Source: Mycobacteriales bacterium
GTDB taxonomy: Bacteria > Actinomycetota > Actinomycetes > Mycobacteriales > SCTD01
DNA: 55,808 nt
Assembly (NCBI GenBank): GCA_030447385.1
Contig: JAUJOY010000003.1
Coordinates: 227,092 to 282,899 of the forward strand
Direction: 5' to 3'
Made by a program: the position numbers and the translations under genes. Positions 8,329 to 16,967 of this stretch are shown here, one piece after another. The notes under the pieces were generated by a model. The model was not told the DNA's origin, did not search any database, and saw only the letters and a program-made list of their open reading frames with translations. How positions within the stretch are numbered: position 1 is the first letter of the stretch; each line of letters starts with the position of its first letter.

Positions 8329-9522
8329 CTAGCGGGGGAGACCGAGCACGCGCTCGGCGACGACGGTGCGCTGGACCTGCTGCGAGCCGCCCCAGATCGT
8401 GCAGGAGCGCGACCACATGGCGAGTGACGTCAGCTCCTCGAGGCGCAGCCCGGAGCCGAGCTCGGGGACCCCGAACGCGGTCCCGAGCACCGCTTCGTAG
8501 GAGTCGGAGACCCGCCGGAACGTCTCGGACCACATGATCTTGGTCATCGACGCCTCGAAGCCCAGGTCCCGGCCCTGGGTCGTCTGGGTGAGCACGTGCC
8601 AGGAGTGGTACTTCAGGCACTCGAGCTCCACCAGTGCCGCGGCCAGCGACTGGCGCAGGACCGGGTCCTGTGCGGCCGGCCGCCCGTCGCGGTCGAGCGC
8701 CCGCGCCACGTCGACGACGTCGTCCCACTGGCGGCGGAACTCGGTGTACTGGCCGATGGCGCTCGACCCGCGCTCGAACGACAGCAGCAGCATCGCGGTC
8801 GCCCACCCGTTGCCCTCACCGCCCAGCACGTCGCTGCGCGGGCAGGTCGCGTCGGTGAAGAACACCTCCCCGAACTCCGAGGCGCCGGTCATCTGCTTCA
8901 GCGGCCGGGACTCGACCCCCGGTTGGTGCATGTCGACCAGCAGCATGGACATCCCGGCATGCCGCTTCCCGCCGTCGGACGTGCTGGTGCGCGCGAGGGT
9001 GAAGATGCGGTCGCCGTGCATGGCGTTGGTGGTCCAGATCTTCTGCCCGTTGAGCAGGTACTCCTCGCCCTGCGGCTCGGCGCGCATCTGCAGGGCCGCG
9101 AGGTCCGAGCCGGCTCCCGGCTCGGAGAACCCCTGGCACCAGATGACGTCGCAGTGCAGCAGCGGGCCGATGATGCTCCGCTTCTGCTCCTCGGTGCCCA
9201 GCGCCATCACGGTGGGGGCGAGGAACGCGAGGCCGAGGGCGTTGACCGTCGAGGGGGCACCGACCCGGGCCATCTCCTCGTCGTAGATCGCCTTCATGGT
9301 GGGCGTGCCTCCCCGGCCGCCGTACTCCGTCGGCCAGGCGATGCCGGCGAAGCCGTCCTGAGCCTTGCCCTTCTCCCACGTGCGCCGCGTCTGGAAGGAC
9401 TCCTCCTCGGACAGGTCCGCCCAGAACTCCGGGCGCCGCATCTCCTGCGGCAGGCTGGCGTCCAGCCACGCCCGGAACTCGGCGCGGAACTGCTCGTCCT
9501 TCTCGGAGTGGCGTAGGTCCAC
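8329..9522 (-). CDS. acyl-CoA dehydrogenase, second member of a pair
   Basis: This 397-residue acyl-CoA dehydrogenase contains WCQGFSEPGAGSDLAAL (flavin/substrate loop) and LLNGQKIWTTNAMHGD. It ends in IWGGSQQVQRTVVAERVLGLPR, where most homodimeric enzymes have an EGTxEIQ motif, so the usual catalytic glutamate position is not conserved. This matches members that form heterotetramers with a partner encoded alongside; here the partner is the 381-residue protein downstream. It is probably the first gene of a three-gene operon with that partner and the SDR. The divergent inositol monophosphatase lies about 140 bases upstream. Confidence 0.87.
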   Translation of the reverse strand: MDLRHSEKDEQFRAEFRAWLDASLPQEMRRPEFWADLSEEESFQTRRTWEKGKAQDGFAGIAWPTEYGGRGGTPTMKAIYDEEMARVGAPSTVNALGLAFLAPTVMALGTEEQKRSIIGPLLHCDVIWCQGFSEPGAGSDLAALQMRAEPQGEEYLLNGQKIWTTNAMHGDRIFTLARTSTSDGGKRHAGMSMLLVDMHQPGVESRPLKQMTGASEFGEVFFTDATCPRSDVLGGEGNGWATAMLLLSFERGSSAIGQYTEFRRQWDDVVDVARALDRDGRPAAQDPVLRQSLAAALVELECLKYHSWHVLTQTTQGRDLGFEASMTKIMWSETFRRVSDSYEAVLGTAFGVPELGSGLRLEELTSLAMWSRSCTIWGGSQQVQRTVVAERVLGLPR

Positions 9523-9665
9523 AGGGGCCTCTCAGGGGGCGGGTCGGAAACCGAACGCCGTTCTAGCGTACGCGGCGGGTGGCAGCCCGCTGCCGCGCGC
9601 CCGCTGCCGCCGCCTGCCCGCCGTACCCGCCACGCGCGCAGCCAGTCGCAGGGGAGACTGCAGCC

Positions 9666-10472
9666 GTGCCCGCCCCCGACCCCGTCGTCCTGCTCGAGCT
9701 CGCGATCGACCTGGGCCGCCGCGCCGGCGCGCTCGCCCTGTCCATGCGGGAGGGCATCGAGCAGGAGAGCACCAAGTCCTCCCCGACCGACGTGGTCACG
9801 GCGGCCGACCGCGCGAGCGAGCAGCTGCTCGTCGACGGGATCCGCGCCGCCCGGCCGGACGACGGCATCCTCGGCGAGGAGGGCGCCGCCGACGATGGGA
9901 CCAGCGGGGTGCGCTGGGTGGTCGATCCCATCGACGGGACGGTCAACTACCTCTACGGCATCCCGCAGTGGGCGGTGTCCATCGGCATCGAGGTCGACGG
10001 GGTGATGCAGGCCGGCGTGGTCTACAACCCGGCCGCCGACGAGCAGTTCACGGCGGTACGCGCCGGCGGCGCCTTCCTCAACGGCCGGCCGCTGCAGTGC
10101 TCCGCCGCGTCGGAGCTGTCCCAGGCGCTCGTGGCGACCGGGTTCAGCTACGACGCCCGCCGGCGCAGCGCCCAGGCGGTGGTGCTGCCCGAGCTGCTGC
10201 GCAGCTGCCGGGACCTGCGCCGCATGGGCGCAGGTGCGCTGGACCTGTGCGCGGTGGCCGCCGGTCGGGTCGACGCCTACTACGAGCAGGCCCTCGCGCC
10301 CTGGGACATCGCCGCCGGGGGCCTGATCGCCGCGGAGGCCGGCGCGCGGGTGGAGGGGCTGCGCGGCGCTGCGCCGAGCGGGGCACTGGTGGTCGCTGCC
10401 TGTCCAGGGGTGTTCGACGTCCTGCACGACCTGCTGGCCGAGCACGACGCCGACGTGGACCCGCTGGCGTAG
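9666..10472 (+). CDS. inositol monophosphatase family protein
   Basis: This phosphatase of about 268 residues has the family metal site in order: GEEG, then WVVDPIDGTVNYLYGIPQWAVSIG (the DPIDGT motif, with the first metal aspartates), and the C-terminal WDIAAGGLIAAEAGARV (WDxAA motif). It hydrolyses inositol-1-phosphate or similar sugar phosphates with Mg2+. In actinobacteria, inositol feeds phosphatidylinositol and mycothiol. I start at the GTG of VPAPDPVVLLELAIDLG because GGGGAG lies 10-13 bases upstream and the family's first helix begins there. An upstream ATG would add 29 low-complexity residues. Confidence 0.9.
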   Translation: MPAPDPVVLLELAIDLGRRAGALALSMREGIEQESTKSSPTDVVTAADRASEQLLVDGIRAARPDDGILGEEGAADDGTSGVRWVVDPIDGTVNYLYGIPQWAVSIGIEVDGVMQAGVVYNPAADEQFTAVRAGGAFLNGRPLQCSAASELSQALVATGFSYDARRRSAQAVVLPELLRSCRDLRRMGAGALDLCAVAAGRVDAYYEQALAPWDIAAGGLIAAEAGARVEGLRGAAPSGALVVAACPGVFDVLHDLLAEHDADVDPLA

Positions 10473-10522
10473 CCCTTCGCCCACTCCGACTCCGACTCCG
10501 GCGACGGCTCCGGCTCCGGTCC

Positions 10523-11671
10523 TCAGGCGAGGGCCGCGGCGTAGACGTCCATCGTCCGGCCCGCTACGGCCGGCCAGCCGAAGTGCTCGACCGCTCGGGC
10601 GCGTCCCGCCGCGCCCATCCTGGCCGCACGGGGCTCGTCGGACAGCAGCGCCGAGACCTCCCGGGCCAGCGCGGCCTCGAAGGCCGCCGGATCCTGCGCC
10701 TCGTAGGGCACGAGCACTCCGGTCACCCCATCGACGACGACCTCGGGGATCCCGCCGACCAACGAGGCGACGACCGCCGTACCGCACGCCATCGCCTCGA
10801 GGTTGACGATGCCGAGCGGCTCGTAGACCGACGGGCAGACGAACACCGTCGCGTGCGACAGGAGCTGGATCACCTCCGCGCGGGGGAGCATGTCGCGTAC
10901 CCACACGACGCCGGCGCGCTCCTGCTGCAGCCGCTCCACCAGCGCCGCGCTTTCGGCCGCGATCTGGGGCGTGTCGGGTGCGCCGGCGCAGAGCACGAGC
11001 TGGCCGGGCAGCTGCGCCCCGGCGCGCAGCAGGTGGACCAGCCCCTTCTGCCTGGTGATCCGGCCGACGAACAGCGCGTACGGCTGCGCCGGGTCGACGC
11101 CGTACCGCTCGAGCACGTCCGTCGGCTCCACCGCGGTGTACTCCTGCGTGTCGATGCCGTTCGACACGACGTGCACCCGGTCCGGGTCGAGCTGCGGGTA
11201 GCTCGCCAGCACGTCCCGGGCCATGCCGGCACTGACCGCGATGACCGCATCCGCACCGAGAAGGGCGGTGCGCTCGGCCCACGATGAGAGCGCGTAGCCG
11301 CTCCCGAGCTGCTCGGCCTTCCAGGGCCGGTGCGGCTCGAGGGAGTGCGTCGTCACGACGTGCGGAACGCCGTGCAGGAGCCCCGAGAGGTGGCCGGCGA
11401 GGTTGGCGTACCAGGTGTGCGAGTGCACGACGTCGCACCTGGCTGTCGCGGCCGCCACCGACAGGTCGGTGGACAGCACCTGCAGGGCCGCATTCGCGGC
11501 GGCCAGCCGCGCGTCGGGGGAGTGGGCGGTGGCGCCGTCGGCCGTACCTCCGAAGGAGTGGACGTCGACCTGCGCCAGCCGGCGCAGCTCGCGGACCAGG
11601 TACTCCACGTGGACCCCCGCGCCCCCGTACACCTCGGGCGGCCACTCCCGGGTGAGGACTCCGATGCGCAT
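10523..11671 (-). CDS. glgA: GlgA/GlgM: actinobacterial glycogen synthase / alpha-maltose-1-phosphate synthase
   Basis: This GT4-family glycosyltransferase of 382 residues starts [29 protein letters not shown], contains [15 protein letters not shown], and has the nucleotide-sugar site [17 protein letters not shown] with the E-x7-E motif. The length and sequence match the actinobacterial form, about 380-390 residues, whose mycobacterial member (Rv1212c) is chiefly a maltose-1-phosphate synthase (GlgM) supplying the GlgE alpha-glucan route. It is divergent from glgC, with 30 bases between the start codons, the same arrangement as Rv1212c-Rv1213. Which acceptor it prefers, glucose-1-phosphate or glycogen, cannot be decided from sequence. 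Confidence 0.93.
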   Translation of the reverse strand: MRIGVLTREWPPEVYGGAGVHVEYLVRELRRLAQVDVHSFGGTADGATAHSPDARLAAANAALQVLSTDLSVAAATARCDVVHSHTWYANLAGHLSGLLHGVPHVVTTHSLEPHRPWKAEQLGSGYALSSWAERTALLGADAVIAVSAGMARDVLASYPQLDPDRVHVVSNGIDTQEYTAVEPTDVLERYGVDPAQPYALFVGRITRQKGLVHLLRAGAQLPGQLVLCAGAPDTPQIAAESAALVERLQQERAGVVWVRDMLPRAEVIQLLSHATVFVCPSVYEPLGIVNLEAMACGTAVVASLVGGIPEVVVDGVTGVLVPYEAQDPAAFEAALAREVSALLSDEPRAARMGAAGRARAVEHFGWPAVAGRTMDVYAAALA

Positions 11672-11701
11672 GCGGCGACGCTAGTGGGACATAGTCAGCG
11701 C

Positions 11702-12937
11702 GTGCGCTCGCCTCGGGTCCTCGGCATCGTCCTCGCGGGCGGCGAGGGCAAGCGCCTCTCGCCTCTCACGGCCGACCGCGCCAAGCCCGCGGTGCCGTTC
11801 GGCGGCATCTACCGGCTGATCGACTTCGTGCTGTCCAACCTCGTCAACGCCGGCTACCTGCGGATCGTCGTGCTCACGCAGTACAAGTCGCACTCCCTGG
11901 ACCGGCACATCACGACGACCTGGCGCATGTCGACGCTGCTGGGCAACTACGTGACGCCGGTGCCGGCGCAGCAGCGCCTCGGACCGCAGTGGTTCCGTGG
12001 CTCGGCCGACGCGATCCACCAGAGCCTGAACCTCGTGTACGACGAGGAGCCCGAGCACATCGTGGTCTTCGGAGCGGACCACGTCTACCGCATGGACCCG
12101 CGGCAGATGGTCGACCAGCACATCTGCAGCGGAGCCGGAGCGACCGTCGCCGGGATTCGTGTGCCTCGCGAGGAGGCCCGCGGCTTCGGGGTTATCCAGA
12201 CGGCTCCCGACGGGCGGCGGATCGAGGGGTTCCTCGAGAAGCCGGCGGACCCACCGGGGCTGCCGGACGACCCGTCGATGGTCTACGCGTCCATGGGCAA
12301 CTACGTGTTCTCGACGCAGGCCCTGCTCGAAGCGGTGCGGCTCGACGCGAAGGACGAGGACTCCGTGCACGACATGGGCGGCAACATCATGCCCATGATG
12401 GTCGCGGCCGGCGGCGCCGAGGTCTACGACTTCTCCGAGAACGAGGTGCCGGGCGCCACGGACCGCGACCGGGGCTACTGGCGCGACGTCGGGACGCTGG
12501 ACTCCTACTACGACGCCCACATGGACCTCGTGTCGATCCACCCGGTGTTCAACCTCTACAACCGGCAGTGGCCGATCCTGACGAGCTCACCCGCTCTGCC
12601 GCCGGCGAAGTTCGTGTTCGAGGAGCCGGGCCGGGTCGGGCAGGCCTTCGACTCGCTGATCAGCTCGGGAGCGATCATCTCCGGCGGTTCGGTTCGCCGC
12701 TCGGTGGTGTCGCCAGGCGTACGGGTGCACTCGGGCTCGGAGATCTCCGGCAGCGTGCTGCTGCACAACGTCGACGTCGGGCGGGGCGCGGTCGTGCGCA
12801 ACGCCATCCTGGACAAGAACGTCGTCGTCTGGCCGGGCTCGAGCATCGGCGTTCACCCGGCGCACGACCGCGAGCGCGGCTTCACCGTCACCGACAGCGG
12901 CGTCGCCGTGGTCGGCAAGGGCCAGCAGGTCGTCTAG
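11702..12937 (+). CDS. glgC: glucose-1-phosphate adenylyltransferase
   Basis: This is a 411-residue ADP-glucose pyrophosphorylase. Its N-terminal [29 protein letters not shown] is the nucleotidyltransferase and allosteric region. It also has WFRGSADAI, the metal/substrate segment [11 protein letters not shown], and GFLEKP. A C-terminal left-handed beta-helix begins near [16 protein letters not shown]. It makes ADP-glucose from ATP and glucose-1-phosphate, the donor used by the divergent glgA product. I start at the GTG of VRSPRVLG, four residues before the conserved block; a second in-frame GTG lies six codons upstream. It is convergent with the hydrolase gene downstream. Confidence 0.95.
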   Translation: MRSPRVLGIVLAGGEGKRLSPLTADRAKPAVPFGGIYRLIDFVLSNLVNAGYLRIVVLTQYKSHSLDRHITTTWRMSTLLGNYVTPVPAQQRLGPQWFRGSADAIHQSLNLVYDEEPEHIVVFGADHVYRMDPRQMVDQHICSGAGATVAGIRVPREEARGFGVIQTAPDGRRIEGFLEKPADPPGLPDDPSMVYASMGNYVFSTQALLEAVRLDAKDEDSVHDMGGNIMPMMVAAGGAEVYDFSENEVPGATDRDRGYWRDVGTLDSYYDAHMDLVSIHPVFNLYNRQWPILTSSPALPPAKFVFEEPGRVGQAFDSLISSGAIISGGSVRRSVVSPGVRVHSGSEISGSVLLHNVDVGRGAVVRNAILDKNVVVWPGSSIGVHPAHDRERGFTVTDSGVAVVGKGQQVV

Positions 12938-12971
12938 GCGGTGCGGGGCGCCGGCCCTCGTGGCGTCCGGC

Positions 12972-14015
12972 TCAGGCTCCGGTGGGCTGGCGGATCCGGG
13001 CGGTCAGCGCGGCCGGGTCGACCTGCGCCGCGGGGGTGGTGCGTACCCACTCCGCCAGCACCTCGGCCAGGCGCACGGGTTCCGTCAGGTGCACGAAGTG
13101 GCCTGAGCGCTCGAAGACCTCGAGTCGTGTACCGGGAACCGTCGCCGCGAGGGACTCGCCGTGCGAAGCCGGGATGATGCCGTCCCTGCGGCCCCACACG
13201 ACGAACAGTGGGAGGTCTGCCGCGAGGTAGAGCCGGTCGCGCGCGTCCACGCGCTGCCCCGCCGGGTCGAGGACGCTGCGGGCGGTGTGCACGAAGGCCG
13301 CCCGCGTCTCGCGGTCGGCCAGTGAGCCGAAGCCCGCCAGGCACTCAGCGACGCCTGTCGGCAGGGACAGCCGCAGGCGCCCGAGCAGCCCGTTGGCGCG
13401 TACGCCCGCGCGCCGCACCCAACCGGCCGTCAGCAGGGGCAGGACGACTTCGGAACCAGGCAGCGTCGCGGCCCGCAGGAAGACGCTGACCTCCCGGCCC
13501 AGCCCTCCGGAGCAGATCAGCGCCAGCCGCTCCACCCGCTCGGGGAACTGGTAGGCGAACTGCATCGCGATCCCGCCTCCGAGCGAGTGCCCGACGAGGC
13601 TGACGCGGTCATGGCCGAGCGCGGCCATCAGGTCCCGGATGCCGCAGGCGTGCGCCCCCAGCGAGTAGTCCCCCGGTGGCTTCGCGGAGCTGCCGTGGCC
13701 CAGCAGGTCCGGCGCGATCACGTGGCAGGTGTCACCGAGTCGCGCCATGACGGCCTCCCACTGCGCGGCGCGCGAGGCGATCCCGTGGACGAGCACGACC
13801 ACCGGGCGCTGCGGGGTCCCAGGCGCTTCGTGCCCCCCAGGTCCCGCTACGGCGTCTGCGTCGGGGCTGGCGGCGGCGGGCCAGGCGGGCCTGGCACCGG
13901 CCTCAGCCTTGGCTTCGGCGGCGGGCCAGGCATCGGCCCCGGCTTCGGCCCCGGCTTGGGCGTAGCCCACCCGGTGGCCGTGGATCCGCACCGACGACCA
14001 GACGACCTCAGCCAT
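12972..14015 (-). CDS. alpha/beta hydrolase with a low-complexity insertion
   Basis: This 347-residue alpha/beta hydrolase has an oxyanion HG motif (VLVHGIASRAAQW), nucleophile elbow GHSLGGG, acid VWGRRDGIIP and base histidine in SGHFVHL, so the triad is intact. Residues about 21-68, between the first two beta strands, are an Ala/Glu/Pro/Gly-rich insertion encoded by imperfect GGCTTCGGC-like repeats at about 13,860-13,970. It is absent from ordinary family members and probably forms a disordered loop. The gene is divergent from an acyl-CoA dehydrogenase-TetR operon, and a perfect GTTACC-N3-GGTAAC site lies nine bases before its start, so it is probably under the same repressor. It is likely an esterase or thioesterase-type enzyme; the substrate is unknown. 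Confidence 0.82.
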   Translation of the reverse strand: MAEVVWSSVRIHGHRVGYAQAGAEAGADAWPAAEAKAEAGARPAWPAAASPDADAVAGPGGHEAPGTPQRPVVVLVHGIASRAAQWEAVMARLGDTCHVIAPDLLGHGSSAKPPGDYSLGAHACGIRDLMAALGHDRVSLVGHSLGGGIAMQFAYQFPERVERLALICSGGLGREVSVFLRAATLPGSEVVLPLLTAGWVRRAGVRANGLLGRLRLSLPTGVAECLAGFGSLADRETRAAFVHTARSVLDPAGQRVDARDRLYLAADLPLFVVWGRRDGIIPASHGESLAATVPGTRLEVFERSGHFVHLTEPVRLAEVLAEWVRTTPAAQVDPAALTARIRQPTGA

Positions 14016-14023
14016 GCCGGCAT

Positions 14024-14038
14024 GTTACCTGCGGTAAC
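14024..14038. promoter_or_regulatory. operator copy 1: GTTACC-N3-GGTAAC
   Basis: This perfect 15-bp inverted repeat (GTTACC TGC GGTAAC) lies 9 bases upstream of the hydrolase ATG at 14,015. An identical-arm copy lies 237 bases away, before the divergent acyl-CoA dehydrogenase. The size and symmetry suit a TetR dimer, and a TetR gene is the second gene of the divergent operon. Binding here would cover the start region of the hydrolase transcript. Confidence 0.7.
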
Positions 14039-14072
14039 GGCTGGAAGGTGGCGCGAGCCTCGACCTCAGCGC

Positions 14073-14137
14073 GCTGCGGGTTCCGGCTCCGCCGGCGGAA
14101 AGGGGGCTGCGGGTTCCGGCGCCGCCGGCGAAAGGGG
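14073..14137. repeat. two tandem copies of a 33-bp GC-rich repeat between the operators
   Basis: Units start at 14,073 and 14,106, and both begin GCTGCGGGTTCCGGC. They differ at one base in the middle and by one base near the end. Each unit contains the partly self-complementary stretch TTCCGGC...GCCGGCG. It sits in the 318-bp divergent intergenic region between the two GTTACC operators, and no coding frame in it looks real. Confidence 0.7.
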
Positions 14138-14248
14138 CAGCGGCCACCCGGGCCTTCCTGCGCGTGGATCACCTGGTTCGTGGATCCGCACGGGACACGC
14201 CGGCGTGTCGCTGACCAGGCCACGACGGGGGACCCGCGGTCGCCCCCC

Positions 14249-14277
14249 TTGACAAGATCCACCTCCGCCGGGAGTGT
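14249..14277 (+). promoter_or_regulatory. probable sigma-70-type promoter of the acyl-CoA dehydrogenase-TetR operon
   Basis: A perfect -35 hexamer TTGACA lies at 14,249-14,254. A 17-bp spacer leads to GAGTGT at 14,272-14,277, a weak -10 that keeps only the A2 and T6 positions. The second GTTACC-N3-GGTAAC operator begins at 14,276 and so overlaps the -10/start-site region, a classic repressor arrangement. Confidence 0.5.
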
Positions 14278-14290
14278 TACCGCTGGTAAC
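14276..14290. promoter_or_regulatory. operator copy 2: GTTACC-N3-GGTAAC
   Basis: This perfect 15-bp inverted repeat (GTTACC GCT GGTAAC) has its centre about 50 bases upstream of the acyl-CoA dehydrogenase start and overlaps the predicted -10 region. It has the same arms as the copy at 14,024-14,038. The likely ligand-controlled repressor is the TetR protein encoded by the second gene of this operon. Confidence 0.72.
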
Positions 14291-14333
14291 CCTCCGGTTC
14301 CGGTGACGACCCCCCTTGCCCACAGGAGCGAGC

Positions 14334-15593
14334 ATGCCCGCCTTCTCCCTCGCGCTCAGCGAGGACCAGACCACGCTCCAGAAGTGGCTGCACGAGTTCG
14401 CGGCGGACGTCATCCGTCCAGCAGCGGCCGAGTGGGACGAGAAGGAGGAGACCCCCTGGCCGGTCATCCAGGACGCCGCGAAGGCCGGGATCTACTCGCT
14501 GGACTTCTTCGCCGAGGCATGGCGGGACGAGAGCGGCATCAGCCTGCCGCTCATCATGGAGGAGCTGTTCTGGGGGGACGCAGGCATCGGCCTGTCCCTC
14601 GTCGGCACCACCCTCGGCGCGGCAGGCATCCTGTCGAACGGCACGCTCGACCAGATCGGCGAGTGGATCCCGCAGTGCTTCGGCACGGAGAACGACGTCA
14701 AGCTGGCCGCTCTCGCGGTGTCGGAGCCCAATGCCGGCTCGGACGTCAGCAGCATGAAGACCACGGCCGTCTACGACGAGGCGCGCGACGAGTGGGTGCT
14801 CAACGGGGTGAAGACCTGGATCACCAACGGTGGCATCGCGGACGTGCACGTCGTCGTCGCGGCGGTGGACCCGGCCCTCAAGGCGCGCGGGCAGGCCTCC
14901 TTCGTCGTCGGCCCAGAGTTCAAGGGCAAGGGCCTCGCGCAGGGCCAGAAGTTCAAGAAGCACGGCATCCGCGCCAGCCACACCAGCGAGGTGATCCTGG
15001 ACGACCTGCGCCTGCCGGGTTCGGCGCTGCTCGGGGAGAAGCCCCGGCTCGACGAGCGGCTGGCCCGCGCGCGGGAGCGGGCGGCGGCTCTGGCACGGGG
15101 GGAGAGCGTCCAGTCGGCCCGGCAGAAGGGCGGCCAGGCCGCCATGGCGACCTTCGAGTCCTCCCGCCCGGCGGTGGGGGCTCAGGCCGTCGGCATCGCC
15201 CGCGCCGCGTACGAGTACGCCCTGGACTATGCAGGTAGGCGGGAGCAGTTCGGCCGGCCGATCGTCCAGAACCAGGGGATCGCGTTCATGCTCGCCGACA
15301 TGAAGACCGCGCTCGACGCGAGCCGCCTGCTCGTCTGGCGGGCCGCGTGGATGGGCAAGAACAACATCCCCTTCACGGCCGGTGAGGGCTCGATGAGCAA
15401 GCTCTACGCAGGTGAGACCGCCGTGCAGGTGACCGAGAAGGCCATCCAGATCCTCGGCGGCAACGGCTACACCCGCGACTACCCCGTCGAGCGGTGGCAC
15501 CGCGACGCCAAGATCTACACGATCTTCGAGGGCACCAGCGAGATCCAGCGCCTCATCATCAGCCGCGCGATCTCCGGGCACCAGATCCCGTGA
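14334..15593 (+). CDS. acyl-CoA dehydrogenase with intact EGT motif and a charged insertion
   Basis: This 419-residue acyl-CoA dehydrogenase contains [14 protein letters not shown] and [14 protein letters not shown]. Its C-terminal [21 protein letters not shown] and [19 protein letters not shown] include the catalytic-glutamate EGT motif missing from the pair at 7-9.5 kb. Residues about 236-272 ([19 protein letters not shown] and what follows) form an Arg/Glu/Ala-rich helical insertion not present in standard family members. It starts at an ATG with AGGAG five bases upstream. Its stop overlaps the start of the TetR gene (GTGA), giving a two-gene operon under a probable TetR operator. It catalyses FAD-dependent alpha,beta-desaturation of an acyl-CoA; chain length is unknown. 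Confidence 0.9.
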   Translation: MPAFSLALSEDQTTLQKWLHEFAADVIRPAAAEWDEKEETPWPVIQDAAKAGIYSLDFFAEAWRDESGISLPLIMEELFWGDAGIGLSLVGTTLGAAGILSNGTLDQIGEWIPQCFGTENDVKLAALAVSEPNAGSDVSSMKTTAVYDEARDEWVLNGVKTWITNGGIADVHVVVAAVDPALKARGQASFVVGPEFKGKGLAQGQKFKKHGIRASHTSEVILDDLRLPGSALLGEKPRLDERLARARERAAALARGESVQSARQKGGQAAMATFESSRPAVGAQAVGIARAAYEYALDYAGRREQFGRPIVQNQGIAFMLADMKTALDASRLLVWRAAWMGKNNIPFTAGEGSMSKLYAGETAVQVTEKAIQILGGNGYTRDYPVERWHRDAKIYTIFEGTSEIQRLIISRAISGHQIP

Positions 15594-16180
15594 GCGCAGC
15601 ACTGCGGCTGGCCGACCGGGCGAGCCGCCGGGAGGCGCTGCTCGACGCTGCCGACCGCATCATCCGCCGGGACGGCCCAGCCGCGTCGATGGTGAGCATC
15701 GCCGGCGAGGCCGGCATCACCAAGCCCATCCTCTACCGGCACTTCGGCGACAAGGGCGGGCTGTACGCAGCCCTCGCCGACCGCTACACCGGCGAGCTGC
15801 TCGCCCAGCTGCAAGCTGCCCTCGAGGCCGGCCGGGGGCGGCGGGACCGGGTGGAGCGGACCGTCGACGCGTACCTCCTGGCGATCGAGCGGCAGCCGCA
15901 GGTCTACCGCTTCCTGCTGGATCCGGGGGTGCCGTCTGCGGAGGCCGCGCAGGCGCAGTTCCAGGTGCGCTCGTTCACCCGCCGGCTGTCGATGCTGCTC
16001 GCGGGGGGCATCGCGGCGGAGATCGGCGTCCCTGCCACACGCGCGGCGGCCTGGGGTCACGGCATCGTGGGGATGGTGCAGTCGGCTGGGGACTGGTGGC
16101 TGGAGACGCACGCGGTGACGCGGACGGAGCTGGTGCAGGAGCTGACCGACCTGCTCTTCGGCGGCTACGGGACCTCCTGA
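15590..16180 (+). CDS. TetR family transcriptional regulator
   Basis: The 196-residue protein has an N-terminal TetR DNA-binding domain: [49 protein letters not shown], cited here for its helix-turn-helix pattern at residues about 14-62. A helical ligand-binding C-terminal domain follows. It starts at GTG overlapping the acyl-CoA dehydrogenase stop, so it is co-expressed with its likely target. I infer that it binds the GTTACC-N3-GGTAAC sites at 14,024 and 14,276 and represses both the divergent hydrolase and its own operon until an acyl-CoA or related ligand appears. Confidence 0.9.
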   Translation: MSAALRLADRASRREALLDAADRIIRRDGPAASMVSIAGEAGITKPILYRHFGDKGGLYAALADRYTGELLAQLQAALEAGRGRRDRVERTVDAYLLAIERQPQVYRFLLDPGVPSAEAAQAQFQVRSFTRRLSMLLAGGIAAEIGVPATRAAAWGHGIVGMVQSAGDWWLETHAVTRTELVQELTDLLFGGYGTS

Positions 16181-16487
16181 GGGCTCACAGCGCCTGCACG
16201 GCGCAAGGGTCGGAAGCCTTGACGACGTCCTCCACGCGGTTGCCGACCGCGTGCCCTCGGCCGCCATTTTCTCGGGTGTCGATCGAGGCGAGCTGTTCGG
16301 AGGTGCGCCGGGCTCGGCAGGATGTGGCGGGACTCCTCGGGGATCGCCGGACGCCTCGCCCCCGATGCACAGGGCCGCCCACACGAACGGCCACGAGCCC
16401 CGCGCGTTCGCCGAAGACGGTCCTGCGCCGCGGAGTACCTCCCGGGTCCCTGCACGCGCAGCGGGCGGGCGGGGACAAGGCGGCGGA

Positions 16488-16503
16488 GCCGCCCGCGGGC
16501 GGC
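16488..16503. repeat. perfect 16-bp palindrome in the 445-bp region before the DUF4193 gene
   Basis: The stretch GCCGCCCGCGGGCGGC is fully self-complementary. The surrounding gap 16,181-16,625 holds no coding frame that looks real. A TACCCT that could serve as a -10 lies just downstream at 16,508-16,513, but no good -35 precedes it. In sequence this GC-rich, a chance palindrome or a simple RNA hairpin is possible. Confidence 0.35.
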
Positions 16504-16625
16504 CCGCTACCCTCTGGCGCCCGATCGGATCGGCGGCTCTGTTTACGCAGCGAGAAGTGGGCACAAGTGGCTCGGTCCACGCGTTGTGCACGCGCCGGAA
16601 GAACTGACAGAAGGAGCTCTCCAAC

Positions 16626-16922
16626 ATGGCGACCGACTACGACCAGCCGCGGCGGTCCGACGCCGACGAGCCTGAGGACAGCCTCGAGGAGCTCAAGGCA
16701 CGGCGCGCCGAGTCCCAGGCGAGCAGCGTCGACGTGGACGAGACCGACCTCAACGAGGCGATCGAGCTCCCCGGCGCGGACCTGTCCGGCGAGGAGCTCA
16801 CCCTGCGGGTGCTCCCCAAGCAGAGCGACGAGTTCACCTGCAGTTCTTGCTTCCTGGTGCACCACCGCAGCCAGCTGGCATCGGACAAGGGCGGACGGCT
16901 CGTCTGCCGCGAGTGCGCCTGA
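16626..16922 (+). CDS. DUF4193 family zinc-ribbon-like protein
   Basis: The protein has 98 residues. Its acidic N-terminal half (EPEDSLEELKARRAE and DVDETDLNEAIELPGADLSGEELTL) is followed by a C-terminal CSSC...CREC pair, a likely zinc site. This is the actinobacteria-wide DUF4193 family; its function is unknown, though the short acidic domain plus zinc ribbon resembles a regulatory or RNA polymerase-associated protein. AAGGAG lies about 10 bases before the ATG. The upstream gap of 445 bases is unusually long for this window and may hold its promoter. Confidence 0.9.
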   Translation: MATDYDQPRRSDADEPEDSLEELKARRAESQASSVDVDETDLNEAIELPGADLSGEELTLRVLPKQSDEFTCSSCFLVHHRSQLASDKGGRLVCRECA

Positions 16923-16967
16923 GGCCGGCTCCTGAGCGCGAAGGGGCACGCCGGCGATGACGAGGCC

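Noticed and set aside
10473-10522. Repeated CTCCGACTCCGACTCCGG stretch between inositol monophosphatase and glgA as a terminator
   Set aside because: It is a short simple repeat without a complementary arm of useful length or a T-run.
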